Shown piece after piece: positions 17,934 through 28,732 of a stretch of 64,000 nt of DNA. Below the pieces are notes generated by a model, which was not told the origin of the DNA, made no database searches, and saw only the letters and a list, made by a program, of their open reading frames with translations. The position numbers were made by a program, and so were the translations under genes. The stretch is from Flavobacteriales bacterium (GTDB lineage Bacteria > Bacteroidota > Bacteroidia > Flavobacteriales_F > PHOS-HE28), in the NCBI GenBank assembly GCA_016702645.1, contig JADJDP010000002.1:62001-126000 (forward strand). The letters run 5' to 3'. The first letter of the stretch is position 1. The number at the start of each line of letters is the position of its first letter.

Positions 17934-19152
17934 ATGTCGTCCGGACAACATCGTATGGACCTGCATGGTGGCTTGCCTTTCTGGTTGGTCCGCAACGGTC
18001 TGGGTCCCGACTACCCACGTCTGGAAGAGGACGTGCGCACCGATGTGGTGATCGTTGGCGGTGGCATCACCGGCGCATTGTGCGCATACATCCTGACCGA
18101 AGCGGGCATACCTGTGGTGGTGGTGGATGCACGCGCGATCGGCACGGGAAGTACCTGTGCCAGTACAGCGTTGTTGCAGTACGAGATCGATACGCCGCTG
18201 CACGAGCTGATAGAACTCGTCGGCGAGAAGAGCGCCGTGCGCAGTTATCAGTTGTGCGCTCAGGCAGTGGAGGGTCTTGGCATCATCGCGAAGGAGATCG
18301 GCATGGAGGAGTTCACGATGCGGCCCAGCGTGCAGTACGCCAGCAAGCGAGCCCACGTTGCGGGTTTGGTGAAGGAGCATGCATTGCGCAACGCCAATGG
18401 ATTGCCAGCAGAACTCCTGGAAGGGAAGCGAAGATGTACGCGCGGTCCTGCCCTTCGATGCGCCGGCCGCGCTGCGGACCCTGATCGCGGCCGCGACCGA
18501 CGCGTTCCAGTTCACCCACGCGTTGCACGCCAAGAGCATGCTTGTTGGAGCGCACATCCATCAACACACAGAGGTGGTGGACTTCCGTGATAGTGCAACG
18601 GGTATTGAGCTGCGAACGGCCAAGGGCCATTCATCCATGCCAAGTACCTGGTGTATGCCACTGGCTACGAGCCGCGATCTATTGCCGAAGGACGTGATGC
18701 GCTTGCACAGCACCTACGCGGTGATCAGCGAACCCATCGCGGGAACCCCTTGGCCTGATCATGCATTGATCTGGGAAACGGCCAAGCCCTACCTGTACAT
18801 GCGCACCACATCCGATGGCCGTATCATCGTTGGTGGCCATGATGCGCCGTTCCGCGCACCGGCCCTCCGCGATGCGTTGATGTGGAAGAAGAGCATTGCG
18901 CTGGAAGAAGATCTGCGTGCGTTGATGCCCGACCTTCCGTTCAAACGGGAATACGCTTGGTGTGGAACCTTCGGTGCCACCAAAGATGGCCTTCCGTACA
19001 TCGATCGTGGCCCACGCGAACGCAACAGTTTCTACGCGTTGGGCATGGGCGGCAACGGCATCACCTTCAGCTTGATCGCGGCGGAGAACATCCGCGACCG
19101 TATCCTGGGCAGGCCCGATCCGGACACCAACATGTTCCGGTTCGATCGGTAG
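17934..19152 (+). CDS. FAD-dependent oxidoreductase (DAO family), interrupted by about three frameshifts
   Basis: The N-terminal half has the Rossmann motif VVIVGGGITGALCAYIL, then the GTGSTCASTALLQYEID segment of the YgaF/GlpD-like DAO family. The frame breaks near 18425, resumes as DVRAVLPFDAPAALRTLIAA, is displaced between about 18627 and 18695 (AKYLVYATGYEPRSIAEG is visible in another frame), and ends normally with AWCGTFGATKDGLPYIDRG and YALGMGGNGITFSLIAAE, the conserved C-terminal FAD contacts. Restored length is about 405 residues. The likely start is the ATG at 17934 or 17958 (MDLHGGLPFW). Substrate unknown. Confidence 0.78.
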
Positions 19153-19405
19153 CCCACACCGCACTGCCTTGTCCGATCTTCTGGTGCCTACGATCCCTTC
19201 TTTGGTGGCTGCGGGAGATCCGACCCCATTGTTCGCGGTGCCTTCACCACATCGAGTTCAGGATTCTTCGCTACGGTGCCCGGTTGCTCACCGAGCGGAT
19301 CGCTTTTGCTGGGCCGACGACCAAGCACATTGTCGCGCACGGCTTTCACAGGGGTTGGCGAAGGGTGACCCCGCTTCACGGATGCTGCATTCGGGCTTTG
19401 TTTAT

Positions 19406-19922
19406 TCATGGAGCGTGAACTGTCAGTTGTAGTTTGTCGAGGTCGTAGCCGTTCTCTTTCAACCGGCCTACTATTCCACGGTGCACATCGTCCGTCATTT
19501 TCGGTGCGCGAAAGGATCCACAGGTACTTCCTGTTCGGATGTCCGACCACAGCATAGCTGTAGTCGTCAGCGAGGTCGATGATCCAGTACTTGCCTTTGA
19601 ACGGCCAGAAGAACTGCACCTTCAGTTTCGCGTTGCCCGACCCTTCTTCAACAAAGGCCTTGCCTGTGATAGAGGAGGCCTTGCCGCTCACACTGTCGCG
19701 GTTGCAGCGGTTCTCCACGATGATGTAGCCCTTGTCGCTCCGGGTGTACGTGGCGGTGGTGCAGTGGCAACCCTTCTGGAAGCGCTGCGGGAAGGAGGCG
19801 ATCTCGTACCACGTGCCCGCATATTTGGCCAGGTCAACGTCCGGTACGGTGCGCAATGGTTGTGCGCTTGAAAATGTAGACATTGCGAGAGCGAGAAAGG
19901 CGGTGAGCGGGTTCTTGTTCAT
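19406..19922 (-). CDS. blc: Lipocalin (Blc-like), one frameshift near the 3' end
   Basis: A signal peptide from the ATG at 19922 (MNKNPLTAFLALAMSTFSSA) is followed by the bacterial lipocalin pattern: VDLAKYAGTWYEIASFPQRF (GxW motif), CHCTTATYTRSDKGYIIVEN, AKLKVQFFWPFKGKYWIIDL and YAVVGHPNRKYLWILSR. The conserved tail (PKMTDDVHRGIVGRL, GYDLDKLQL) is in the next frame and stops at 19406-19408, so a one-base deletion near 19505 is inferred; unshifted, the frame would run to 19188 with no family similarity. Lipocalins of this group bind lipids at the outer membrane and respond to envelope stress. There is no lipobox, so it is probably periplasmic and not lipid-anchored as Blc is. Confidence 0.8.
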
Positions 19923-20202
19923 GCGGATGCGAGCGCAAAGGATGTTGAAGATCCATGCCGGAAAACACTGACAAGGCATCATGTCCGCGCCGCACATTCC
20001 ACAGGCTTGTTGCCCCAACGCCTCCTGCCTTCTGAGAAATGACCGCCCACCCGTTGGGGAGGACGGCTACGATCATCGCTCGCGGTGCCGGACTCCTCGA
20101 TAGGCATTGACACGCTTCCACCGCACCAGTAAAGCGTTCAACACTTCTGGCCCGCAGCGGACCATGATCTGTTCCAAACCGACCGGACCGATCCCTTCGC
20201 CC

Positions 20203-20808
20203 ATGAGCCAACTCAACATCGCCATCATCCTCGGAAGCACTCGTCCCGGCCGCAACGGCGAAGCCGTTGCCAAGTGGGTGCATGGCTTGGCGAACAAGCG
20301 CACCGACGCACGTTTCGAGCTGGTGGACCTGCTGGATTTCGACCTGCCCCCATTGGACGAACCCGGCTCACCCGCGCAGGCCAAGTACACCAAGGGCCAC
20401 ACGAAGAAGTGGTCGGCGAAAGTCGCGGAGTTCGATGCGTATGTGTTCGTGACACCCGAGTACAACCACAGCACATCCGGCGCATTGAAGAACGCGATCG
20501 ACTTCTTGAACAAGGAGTGGACGAACAAGGCTGCGGGCTTCGTTGGCTATGGATCCGTGCGCGGTGTGCGTGCGGTTGAGCACTTGCGCTTGATCATGGC
20601 AGAACTCCAAGTCGCCACCGTGCGCGCGCAAGTGGGCCTTTCGTTGTTCACGGACTTCAGGACTCCACACGTTCGCACCAGCCGCCATGCACGAGAAGGA
20701 AGTGAGCATCCTGCTGGATCAGGGATCGCAGGTGCAGCGCTGAAGCCCTTGCGCACAGAAAAGATCCCGGACGACCACAACGTGCTGCTTGCCGAAGGCA
20801 TCGAGTAA
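20203..20808 (+). CDS. NADPH-dependent FMN reductase (flavodoxin-like), compensated frameshift
   Basis: The ATG at 20203 opens MSQLNIAIILGSTRPGRNGE, the FMN-phosphate loop of the NAD(P)H-dependent FMN reductase family, followed by YVFVTPEYNHSTSGALKNAI and KAAGFVGYGSVRGVRAVEHL, both family hallmarks. Between about 20660 and 20720 the correct reading (FAPAAMHEKEVSILLDQ) is in another frame, and the original frame resumes to the stop at 20806-20808. Length is about 201 residues. It probably supplies reduced flavin or acts as a quinone/azo reductase. Confidence 0.82.
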   Translation: MSQLNIAIILGSTRPGRNGEAVAKWVHGLANKRTDARFELVDLLDFDLPPLDEPGSPAQAKYTKGHTKKWSAKVAEFDAYVFVTPEYNHSTSGALKNAIDFLNKEWTNKAAGFVGYGSVRGVRAVEHLRLIMAELQVATVRAQVGLSLFTDFRTPHVRTSRHAREGSEHPAGSGIAGAALKPLRTEKIPDDHNVLLAEGIE

Positions 20809-20874
20809 GGGCACCTATCGCATCTCCCGAAAGCACCATCTGTCGGCCCAGTGGGTCGACGCAAAAGCAACCGA

Positions 20875-21614
20875 ATGCTCAAGAACAAGATCGCGCTGGT
20901 CACCGGCGCAGGCTCAGGTATCGGCGAAGCCGTTGCACAGCTCTTCGCTACCAATGGCGCCACAGTAGTGCTGGCCGACATGGACATTGACGGCGCGAAC
21001 CGCGCGCTCGCATTGATCGAAACCCAGGGCGGCAAAGGCCTGGTGGTGGAGACCGATGTCTCGAATCCGGATCAAAGCGAACACCTCAGCGCTGCCACCA
21101 TGCACGCCTTCGGCCGACTGGACATCGCGGTGAACAACGCGGGCATCGGCGGACCAGCGGCTTTGGTCGGCGACTATCCGATCGACGGCTGGGACAGGCG
21201 ACGGCATCAACCCCAGGGAGTATTCTACGGCAGCGCTACAGATCCGCCATGCTGAAGAACGGTGGCGGCGCCATCGTGAACATGGCTTCGATCCTTGGCA
21301 AGGTGGGTTTCCCCATGAGCAGTGCCTATTCCTCCGCGAAGCATGGCGTGATCGGCCTCACCGAGACCGCCGCATGCGAATACGCCACACAAGGGATCCG
21401 GGTGAACGCCGTGGGTCCGGGCTTCATCAAGACACCCCTGCTCGACAAGAACCTGAACGAGGAACAACTGAAAGGCATCGCCGCCATGCACCCCATGCAA
21501 CGGCTCGGCACCGCGCAGGAAGTCGCGGAACTGGTGCTGTGGCTCGCTTCGGACAAAGCCTCGTTCGTCACCGGCGCCTACTACAACGTGGACGGTGGCT
21601 ACTTGGCGCACTAG
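20875..21614 (+). CDS. Short-chain dehydrogenase/reductase (SDR), two frameshifts
   Basis: The ATG at 20875 starts MLKNKIALVTGAGSGIGEAV (TGxxxGxG NAD(P)-binding motif), with ADMDIDGANRALALIETQGG, DVSN and DIAVNNAGIGG (NNAG) following. The frame is lost between about 21195 and 21240, where an NLxGVFYG-like segment is displaced, and recovers as NGGGAIVNMASILGKVGFPM, then the active-site YSSAKHGVIGLT (Tyr-x3-Lys) and IRVNAVGPGFIKTPL. It ends GAYYNVDGGYLAH. Restored length is about 246 residues, a classical SDR. Substrate unknown. It follows the FMN reductase gene by 66 nt on the same strand. Confidence 0.82.
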
Positions 21615-21812
21615 CCTGAGCATGGGCGTCGTGGTGCACCCTTGTGTCTGGTCGCGCGCACGTGCTCTTCAGCATGAAGGACCTGATGTTCCATATCGGT
21701 CCTGACGCGGTGAGCGTGGGCCATGCTATGAGCGTGGTGGTGCTGGCAGGGGGAGCGGTGGCGTGGCTGTGGTGGTAGGTGTTGGCCGACCTTCCGATGA
21801 AAGCCCTTCGAA

Positions 21813-21902
21813 GGGGGGGGGCGGGGGGGTAAGGGGGGGGGGGCCCGGGGGGGGGCGGGCGGGGGGGGGGGGGGGCGGGGGGGGGGGGCCCCGGGGGGGG
21901 GG
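21813..21902. repeat. Poly-G tract (about 90 bases, nearly all G)
   Basis: Ninety bases consisting almost only of G, with a few isolated C, T and A. The composition is unlike anything else in the window and has no period. It is best explained as a base-calling or assembly artefact, although a real G-rich tract cannot be excluded from sequence alone. Confidence 0.85.
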
Positions 21903-22160
21903 ACAAAAGGCGCTCTGAACTGAAGGCGATGGTGGGCAACGGGGACCGGGCCGGCCTTCCAGCAGATGGACAGTATCGGGGGTTCCAGAAACCGTTGTGG
22001 GACCTGAGCTAGCGCTGGAAGAAGAAGATGGTGGCCCGCTTCATCACGCACGAAGAGGTGCTGGAGAACACCTCTACGAACGTACTGGGGGCGGAATTGA
22101 TGAAGACGGATCCCGCGTTGCGTGAGCCGGGTTGACGGCGCTGACGAAGGACAGCCTGGA

Positions 22161-22191
22161 GCGGGGGGGGGGGCCGCGCCGGGCGGGGGGG
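22161..22191. repeat. Second G-rich tract
   Basis: Thirty-one bases of G with a few C (two G runs around GCCGCGCC), about 260 bases after the first tract and of the same character. Confidence 0.75.
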
Positions 22192-22596
22192 CACGAAACG
22201 GGGGGTCCCGCAGGGCTCCTGCGCGCAACAGGAGGTGCGGCCACAGTCCAGGGCCCAGCGGCCAGGCCATGGACTACCCTGTACATGGTATGCCCTCGGG
22301 GCTGGGCGGAGCAGGAGACGCGACGCTCTACTGCAACAGGGACCAGCACGACCTGGGGAGGGGTGTTCGAAGTGTCCTACCTAACCGAACCACCCGGACG
22401 CGGCCCACACCTGCTGAACACCCGGGGCACGCATACCGCGCGCAGGGTCCCCTCGATGCCTTTGCCTCTGACCCGTCCTAGAACAGGGTTACAGTTTTGG
22501 CGTAAACCCATTTCAGGACGAGTCAGCGGCCCCAACCGCACCACAGCAGCCAACAGGCTGAAGCTCACCGCGCCTCCATGCCCTGGGCAAGTCCCG

Positions 22597-22610
22597 CCCC
22601 ACTTTGGGGA
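22597..22610. promoter_or_regulatory. Palindrome CCCCACTTTGGGGA upstream of hybrid histidine kinase
   Basis: A CCCC-N5-GGGG inverted repeat, 265 nt before the kinase start. It differs by one T from the reverse complement of the palindrome at 34629-34644, upstream of another two-component locus. It may be an operator; the regulator is not known. Confidence 0.35.
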
Positions 22611-22874
22611 ATAAGCGAGCGAAAAGACCCCGGCCCTTTCGCAGAGCACAGTCCGAAGTAGGCACGGAGGTCCTCCGATGGAAGAGGCGGAGGGCGATCG
22701 CCGCACGGGCCGTCGGAACACGCTCCGCTGGTGGATCCAACGGAGCCCTGCACCGATGAGAACGTTTGCCAACACCAAGCCGCGAAGCATCGACCGTAGT
22801 ACTGGACTTTGCGGGTCGTACTTTGATGCTCACCGCGTTCAGAGCGCCCACATCCTCGCTTCGCCGAAGAGCCA

Positions 22875-24892
22875 ATGCCTCCAACTTTCAAGACGACCTC
22901 CAAGAAGCTGTGGCTCGGCTTCAGTGTGATCGCGGTCCTGCTCATACTCGCCAGCCTGGCTATCCGCGCGGATGCGGCGGACACCTTGGACACGGCATCG
23001 CAGGAATGGGAATTGGACCGCCGCATTGCTCTTGATCGCGGGCTGCGGTGTCGCCGTGATCACCACCGTGGTCATCAGCCGGGCCATCGTCAAGGCCGAA
23101 CGGCATGCGGAGGACGCCCGCAGCTTCGCAGACAACATCGTGGAGACCGTGCGCAAACCGCTGCTCGTCCTTGACGGAGAGCTGCGCGTGGTACGCGTGA
23201 ACCGCGCCTTCTGCCAGACCTTCAAGGTGACACCTGCCGAGACGGCCAACAGCTTGTTGTACAAAGTGGGCAACGGCCAGTGGGACATACTGGAGTTGCG
23301 GACCTTGCTGGAAGAGTCTCCGCAGCACACCGGGGACTTGGGGTGCACTTCGAGCACATCGGCAAGAACCCGGGGCGCCCCGCCGTGCCCCCGCTCGCCG
23401 CCGCGAGTCCCAACGCTGGACACGGCCACCCGCCACGTCACCCCCTCGCGCCGCTCGACGCGCCTGCGCGTGCAGAGCGCCACCGCCCTCAGAGAACTCG
23501 CGTAACGCCCGAAGGCACCGAGCGCATGCCTATCTCGGAATCGCCGGCTCCTGCGCTGCGTCGCCGCTGGAAGAGATCCTTCCGCAGGAGAACCAGGTTG
23601 ACGACTTCTCGGTGGAACACGAGTTCGAACACATCGGCAAGAAGACGATGCTGTTGAACGCACGGCGACTGATCCGCGCAACGGACCAAACGCCCATGAT
23701 CCTGCTGGCCATCGAGGACATCACCGAGCGGAGCAGATTGGAGGACGAGTTGCGCCAGATCGCTGCGGCCATGTCCGAAGCCGATCGCCGCAAGAACGAA
23801 TTCCTGGCACTGCTCGCGCACGAATTGCGCAATCCGCTCGCGCCCATTCGCAGCGCCGTGCAGCTCATGCAACTCACCAACGACCCCGAGGCCAACAAGA
23901 CCGCCACCGGCATTGTGGAGCGGCAGGTGGATCAGATGGTGCGATTGGTGGATGACCTGCTCGATGTGAGCCGCATCAGCCGGGGCAAGATCGAACTGCG
24001 CAAGCAGCGCATCGACTTGACTTCCGTCGTCAAGCAGGCCATCGAAGACACGCGGCCGCTGGTCAAGAGCATGGGGCATGAATCGACCGTTACGCCGCCA
24101 CCGGAACCGGTGTACTTGAACGCCGACCGTACGCGCTTGGTCCAAGTGCTGGGCAACTTGCTGAACAACGCCTGCAAGTTCACCGACATGGGTGGTCGCA
24201 TTTCGCTCGCCGTGGAAGTCGCGGATGGCGAAGCGGTGATGAGTGTCCGGGACAACGGCATCGGCATCGCGGCGGAGCAACTGCCCACCATCTTCGAAAT
24301 GTTCGTGCAGGCGGATACGTCCATGGAGCGCTCCGTGAGCGGCTTGGGTATCGGGCTCGCCTTGGTGAAGAACATGCTGGAGAAGCACGGCGGCACGGTG
24401 GGGGTACAGAGCCACGGCTTGGGTCGCGGCAGCACCTTCGTGGTGCGCATGGCGATCATGGAGAGCACTGCACTGGCACCTGCGGCCGGGGTGGAGGGGG
24501 GCGGTCCCGACCTTACAACGGTTCAACGCATCCTGGTGGTGGATGACAATGTGGACGCCGCGATGATGCTCGAACGATTGCTCCAACTCAACGGCAAACA
24601 GACCCGCGTTGCCCACAGCGGCCTCGACGCATTGGAAGTTGCGGAACAGTTCCGGCCGCACCTCATCCTGCTCGATATCGGCTTGCCGAAACTGAACGGC
24701 TACGAAGTGTGCCGCCGCATCCGCCAGCAACCCTGGGGCAAGGACATGGTGGTGATCGCCCTCACCGGTTGGGGCCAGGAAGAGGATCGCAAGCGCTCCA
24801 AGGAAGCCGGGTTCAATGCGCACTTCGTGAAGCCACTGGAGCGCGAAGCGTTGATGCTGGTGCTTGCCGGGAAGTATCCAGCGGCGGCGTGA
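22875..24892 (+). CDS. Hybrid histidine kinase (TM-PAS-HisKA-HATPase-REC), 5' half frameshifted and partly duplicated
   Basis: The ATG at 22875 starts a membrane helix (LWLGFSVIAVLLILASLAIR). The frame is soon lost, and a second helix (LLLIAGCGVAVITTVVISRA, near 23030) and a PAS domain (NIVETVRKPLLVLDGELRVV, FCQTFKVTPAETANSLLY) follow in another frame. Sequence from about 23308 is disrupted and restarts at about 23567 with a near copy of the same segment. From 23612 to the stop one frame is intact: HisKA with FLALLAHELRNPLAPIRSAV, HATPase_c (N box NLLNNACKFTD, G1 DNGIGI, G2 GLGIGLALVK), and a C-terminal receiver (ILVVDDNVDAAMM, phosphoacceptor LILLDIGLPKLNG, Lys in FVKPL). The short sensor region between the helices suggests part of the input domain is missing. 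Confidence 0.8.
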
Positions 24893-24953
24893 GCCAACAG
24901 TGATCCACGTCCGATCAATGGCGCATTCAGCGTTGCGACTACATTGACGGCAC

Positions 24954-27462
24954 ATGCCCGCCAATCCATTTCCCTTTCAAGGTCTCAGGGATGCTGGAGT
25001 GACGCGGCGCGGGCTCGGCAAGGGCGTAATAACATCGATGACAAGACCGGTGGTGCGTTCTGGCCTGCGGTAAAGAGCACGGTGCTCGAACCCATGTTCC
25101 TGCTGTTGCTGGCCACCAGCACCATCTACTTCATACTGGGCGAACGCACGGAAGCCTATTTCATGGCCGGGGCCATCGTGCTCGTATCGACCATCTCAAT
25201 CTACCAAGACTCGCGGAGCCGCAGAGCGCTTGAGGCCTTGCGCGCGTTCAGCGAGGCGCACGCGACAGTGATCCGCAACAACGCGGTGGTGAAAGTCCCG
25301 GTGGAAGATGTGGTAGTCGGCGATCATGCCGTGGCCGAAGAAGGCAGCTTGCTCGCGGCCGATGGGATCATCGTGCAGAGCAACGATTTCAGCGTGAACG
25401 AGTCGATCCTCACCGGCGAGGCGTTCGCCGTTGCCCGCAGCGCGGAGGATCCGGAATTGGCCAAGGTGAGCAAGGGGACGCAGGTCGTTTCCGGACTCGC
25501 GGTCTACCGTATAACAGCCATTGGCAAGGGCACGCAACTGGGCAAGATCAGCACCTCGCTCGCAGCGATCGAAGTGCCTCCTACGCCGTTGCAACAGCAG
25601 ATCACGCGCTTCGTGCGCAACATGGCCATCGTTGGCGTGGTGGTTTTCGTGGCCGTGTGGGCTGTGGCCTACGCGCGCAGTGGTTCATTGCTGGACAGCT
25701 TGCTCACCGGCCTCACCTTGGCGATGTCCATCCTGCCGGAAGAGATACCCGTCGCCTTCGCAACGTTCGTGGCGCTGGGCGCATGGCGCTTGGCCAAGCA
25801 AGGCGTGATCGTGAAGCGGTCCACCACGGTTGAAACACTGGATCCGCCACCGTGATCTGCACCGACAAGACCGGCACCATCACCGAGAACAGGATGTCGC
25901 TCGCGCAACTCTTCGTGCAGGCGAACGGTCAAGCGCTCGCGGCCGATGCATGCACCAGCGCCGAAGCGCGCCGCGTGATCGAAGTCGCCATGTGGGCCAG
26001 CGAGCCGGTGCCCTTCGATCCGATGGAAGTGGCCTTGCATGAAGCCTACACGAAGAACTCGGAACGTGACCGCCGCCCCGACTTCCACATGGCGCACGAG
26101 TATCCGCTCGGAGGCAAGCCGCCGATGATGACGCATGTGTTCGCGAATGGAGCGGGAGAACGCGTCATCGCCTGCAAGGGTGCGCCGGAGCGCGTGCTCC
26201 GGCAGTCGTCGTTGAGCGATGGGGAGAAGACCGCAGTTCTCGCGCAAGTGGAAACACTGGCGGGCCAAGGACTGCGCGTGCTCGGCGTTGCCGAAGCCAA
26301 GCATTCCGGCGACAACTATCCCAAGGACCAGGAAGGATTCACCCTAGACTTCCTCGGGCTGGTAGCCTTCAACGATCCACCGAAAGCGAATATCGCCGCC
26401 GTGTTCCAGCAGTTCTATGATGCGGGTATCGAAGTGAAGATCATCACCGGCGACAACGCCCTTACCACAGCGGCCATCGCCAGGCAGACCGGTTTCCGCG
26501 GTTCGGAAAGGACCATGAACGGCGACGACATGATGAAGCTCGATGACGCCTCACTGCGCATCGCGGTCCACGAGACCAACATCTTCACGCGCATGTTCCC
26601 GGAAGCCAAGCTGCGCATCATCAACGCCCTGCAAGCCGAGGGACATGTGGTGGCCATGACCGGCGACGGCGTGAACGATGGACCCGCGTTGAAGGCCGCG
26701 CACATCGGCATCGCCATGGGCAAGCGCGGCAGCGAGCTCGCCAAGGAAGCCGCGTCGCTCATCCTTGTGAACGACGACCTGGGCAAGATGGTGGACGCCG
26801 TGGCGATGGGCCGCAAGATCTACGGCAACCTCAAGAAGGCCATCCAGTACATCATCTCCATCCACATCCCCATCATCCTCACGGTATCGCTGCCCTTGTT
26901 CCTCGGCTGGGTGTACCCGAACATCTTCACGCCACTGCATGTGATCTTCCTCGAGCTGATCATGGGCCCAACGTGCAGCATCGTCTACGAGAACGAGCCG
27001 CTGGAGAAGGACGGCATGCGGCGCCCACCGCGCCCGCTCAGCCTCACCTTCCTCACCTGCAAGGATCTCTCCACCAGCATCTGGCAGGGCCTCGTCATCA
27101 CCCTCGGCACGCTCGGCACCTATCAACTGGCGGTGTATCAAGGCCATTCCGAGGAACTGGTTCGCGCCATGGTGTTCAGCGCGCTGGTTGTGGCGAACAT
27201 CGGCCTTACGCTGGTGAACCGCTCGTTCACGGCATCGGTGTTGAGCACGTTCGGCTTTGGCAACTGGCTGCTGCGCGGTATGCTGCTGCTCACCCTCGGC
27301 TTACTGGCCGTGCTGCTCTGCGTGCCGATGTTCCGTGACTTCTTCCACCTGGCTTCACCATCGGCGTCGCAGCTCGGCATCGCTGCAATATTCGGTCTCA
27401 CTTCAGTGCTGTGGTTTGAAGTGTACAAGTGGATCCGGCGCCGCAGGGTGGTCGCGTGGTAA
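24954..27462 (+). CDS. Cation-translocating P-type ATPase, two frameshifts
   Basis: The ATG at 24954 (MPANPFPFQGL) gives the expected N-terminus but is out of frame with the main body from about 25020. The body has KSTVLEPMFLLLLATSTIYF, the actuator loop with the SILTGE motif (SVNESILTGEAFAV), and the TM4 motif AMSILPEEIPVAFATFVALG. A one-base loss near 25843 separates this from the phosphorylation site ICTDKTGTITENRM. The rest is intact: KGAPERVL in the nucleotide domain, IKIITGDNALT-type motif, MTGDGVNDGPALKAAHIGIA, and six C-terminal helices. Length is about 835 residues. PEEIP in TM4 occurs in P2-like cation pumps; the ion cannot be assigned. There is no heavy-metal CPC motif. Confidence 0.85.
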
Positions 27463-27471
27463 CGACGGCAT

Positions 27472-27774
27472 TCACGGCTCGTCCTGTTCATACAAGTGCA
27501 AGCGTTGGCGAAGCGCGTGCAGGTCGCGATGTGTTGCGTCCATGCGTTCCAGCAAGTGGCTGATCGCTTCGATGCCTTCCAAATTGATGTCGAGGTCGTA
27601 GTGCAACCGCGCGAGCTGTTCGATGCGTGCGAGTTCGTCCTGTTCCAAATAGTGCCGTTCCTGCACAACGGTGATGCGGATCAACCCGCGCTCGTGCAAT
27701 GCTTGTACGAATGTGGCGTCAACCCCTTGATGCGTGGCGAAGACCTCAACGGCGATCAGTTGTTCGGTGGTCAT
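27472..27774 (-). CDS. cbpM: CbpM-like chaperone modulator
   Basis: A 100-residue helical protein with a MerR-like fold pattern: EVFATHQGVDATFVQALHER, GLIRITVVQERHYLEQDELA, RIEQLARLHYDLDINLEGIE and AISHLLERMDATHRDLHALR. CbpM binds the J-domain of CbpA and blocks its co-chaperone activity. Its start overlaps the end of the DnaJ-like gene by 4 nt (ATGA), the classical cbpA-cbpM order. It is convergent with the P-type ATPase gene (9 nt between stops). Confidence 0.88.
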   Translation of the reverse strand: MTTEQLIAVEVFATHQGVDATFVQALHERGLIRITVVQERHYLEQDELARIEQLARLHYDLDINLEGIEAISHLLERMDATHRDLHALRQRLHLYEQDEP

Positions 27775-28655
27775 GCGGAAGCTGTATTTCGGATGGCGGC
27801 CAGTTCGCGGAAGAGCGCTTGTTCGCGTCCAGTGGGCAGTTTCACATTGTAGGTGACGAAGAGATCCCTGAACTGCCCTTCCTGCTTGTACACCGGGAAC
27901 CCTTTGCCCTTCAACTTCACCTTGGTACCGTTCTGCGTTTCGGGCGCGACCTTCAGTTTCACCTTGCCGTCCATGGTCTCCACGGTGACCTCGCCACCCA
28001 GCATGGCCGTCGGTAGGTCGAGGTCCTGGGTGATGAACAGGTCCTTCCCCACACGTTTGAAGCGTGGGTGTGGTGCAACAAGGAAGGTGATGTAGAGGTC
28101 GCCGTTGGGACCGCCGTTCACACCCGGTCCGCCCTGTCCGGGGATGCGGATGGATTGCTCGTTCTCCACCCCGGCAGGAACCGTGATGCGGATCTGCCGA
28201 CCGTTCACGGAGAGCGTTTGTTTGTGCGTACGATAAGCCGCATCGGTGTCCAGGTGGAGCTCTGTTTGGTAGTCCTGCCCGCGGAACTTCACTTGCCGCC
28301 CACGACCTCCACCGAACATGGAACCGAAAAGATCCTCTTCATCCATGCCGCTGCCCCCGAACGGATTGCCGCCTTGACCACTCACGCGTTGGTCGCGCGA
28401 CCTTGCTCGCGCTTGGCCTGCTCGAACTGCTTGGCGTGCTTCCATTGGTCGCCGTACTGGTCGTATTTCTTGCGGCTCTCCGGATCATTGAGCACTTCGT
28501 TCGCCTCGTTGATCTCCTGAACCGCTTCTTCGCTTCCGCGTTGTTGGGGTTGAGGTCGGGGTGGTGCTTACGCGCCAGCTTCCGGTAGGCCTTCTTGATA
28601 TCGTCCGCCGTTGCGTTGCGCGGAACACCGAGCACCTGATAAAAGTCTTTGGCAT
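27771..28655 (-). CDS. cbpA: DnaJ/CbpA-type co-chaperone, about three frameshifts
   Basis: The J-domain is evident ([31 protein letters not shown] with HPD), beginning at the ATG at 28655 but shifted by one base right after the start. A second break near 28530 displaces the end of the J-domain and a third near 28395 precedes the intact remainder: a Gly-rich linker ([20 protein letters not shown]), and the two C-terminal substrate-binding domains ([60 protein letters not shown]). There is no zinc-finger region, so this is a type II J-protein like CbpA. It stimulates DnaK. Overlaps cbpM. Confidence 0.85.
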
Positions 28656-28732
28656 GGCTGAAAGGCGGGCCATGGATCGCCCGCTGGAAGGTAGGGATCC
28701 TCCTGTCCGCCGCCTATGACGACCTTTAGCGG

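Larger units (their letters stand above)
21615..22874. other. Low-quality region without a confident gene, interrupted by poly-G tracts
   Basis: Two poly-G tracts (21813-21902 and 22161-22191) break this stretch. Between and around them are short pieces that look protein-like, for example MKDLMFHIGPDAVSVGHAMS from about 21675 (ending in a hydrophobic helix and a stop) and KKKMVARFITHEEVLENTST near 22020-22070. No frame links them. They may be remains of one or two small genes in poorly sequenced DNA. The last 260 bases hold a CCCCACTTTGGGG palindrome and a TACTTTG promoter-like motif (22819-22825) ahead of the histidine kinase. Confidence 0.5.

Noticed and set aside
21813..21902. G-quadruplex regulatory element
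   Set aside because: The tract sits in sequence with broken frames and no gene context, so an artefact is the simpler explanation.
23489..24964. 491-codon antisense frame over the hybrid histidine kinase
   Set aside because: The sense strand has HisKA, HATPase and receiver motifs; the antisense frame has none.
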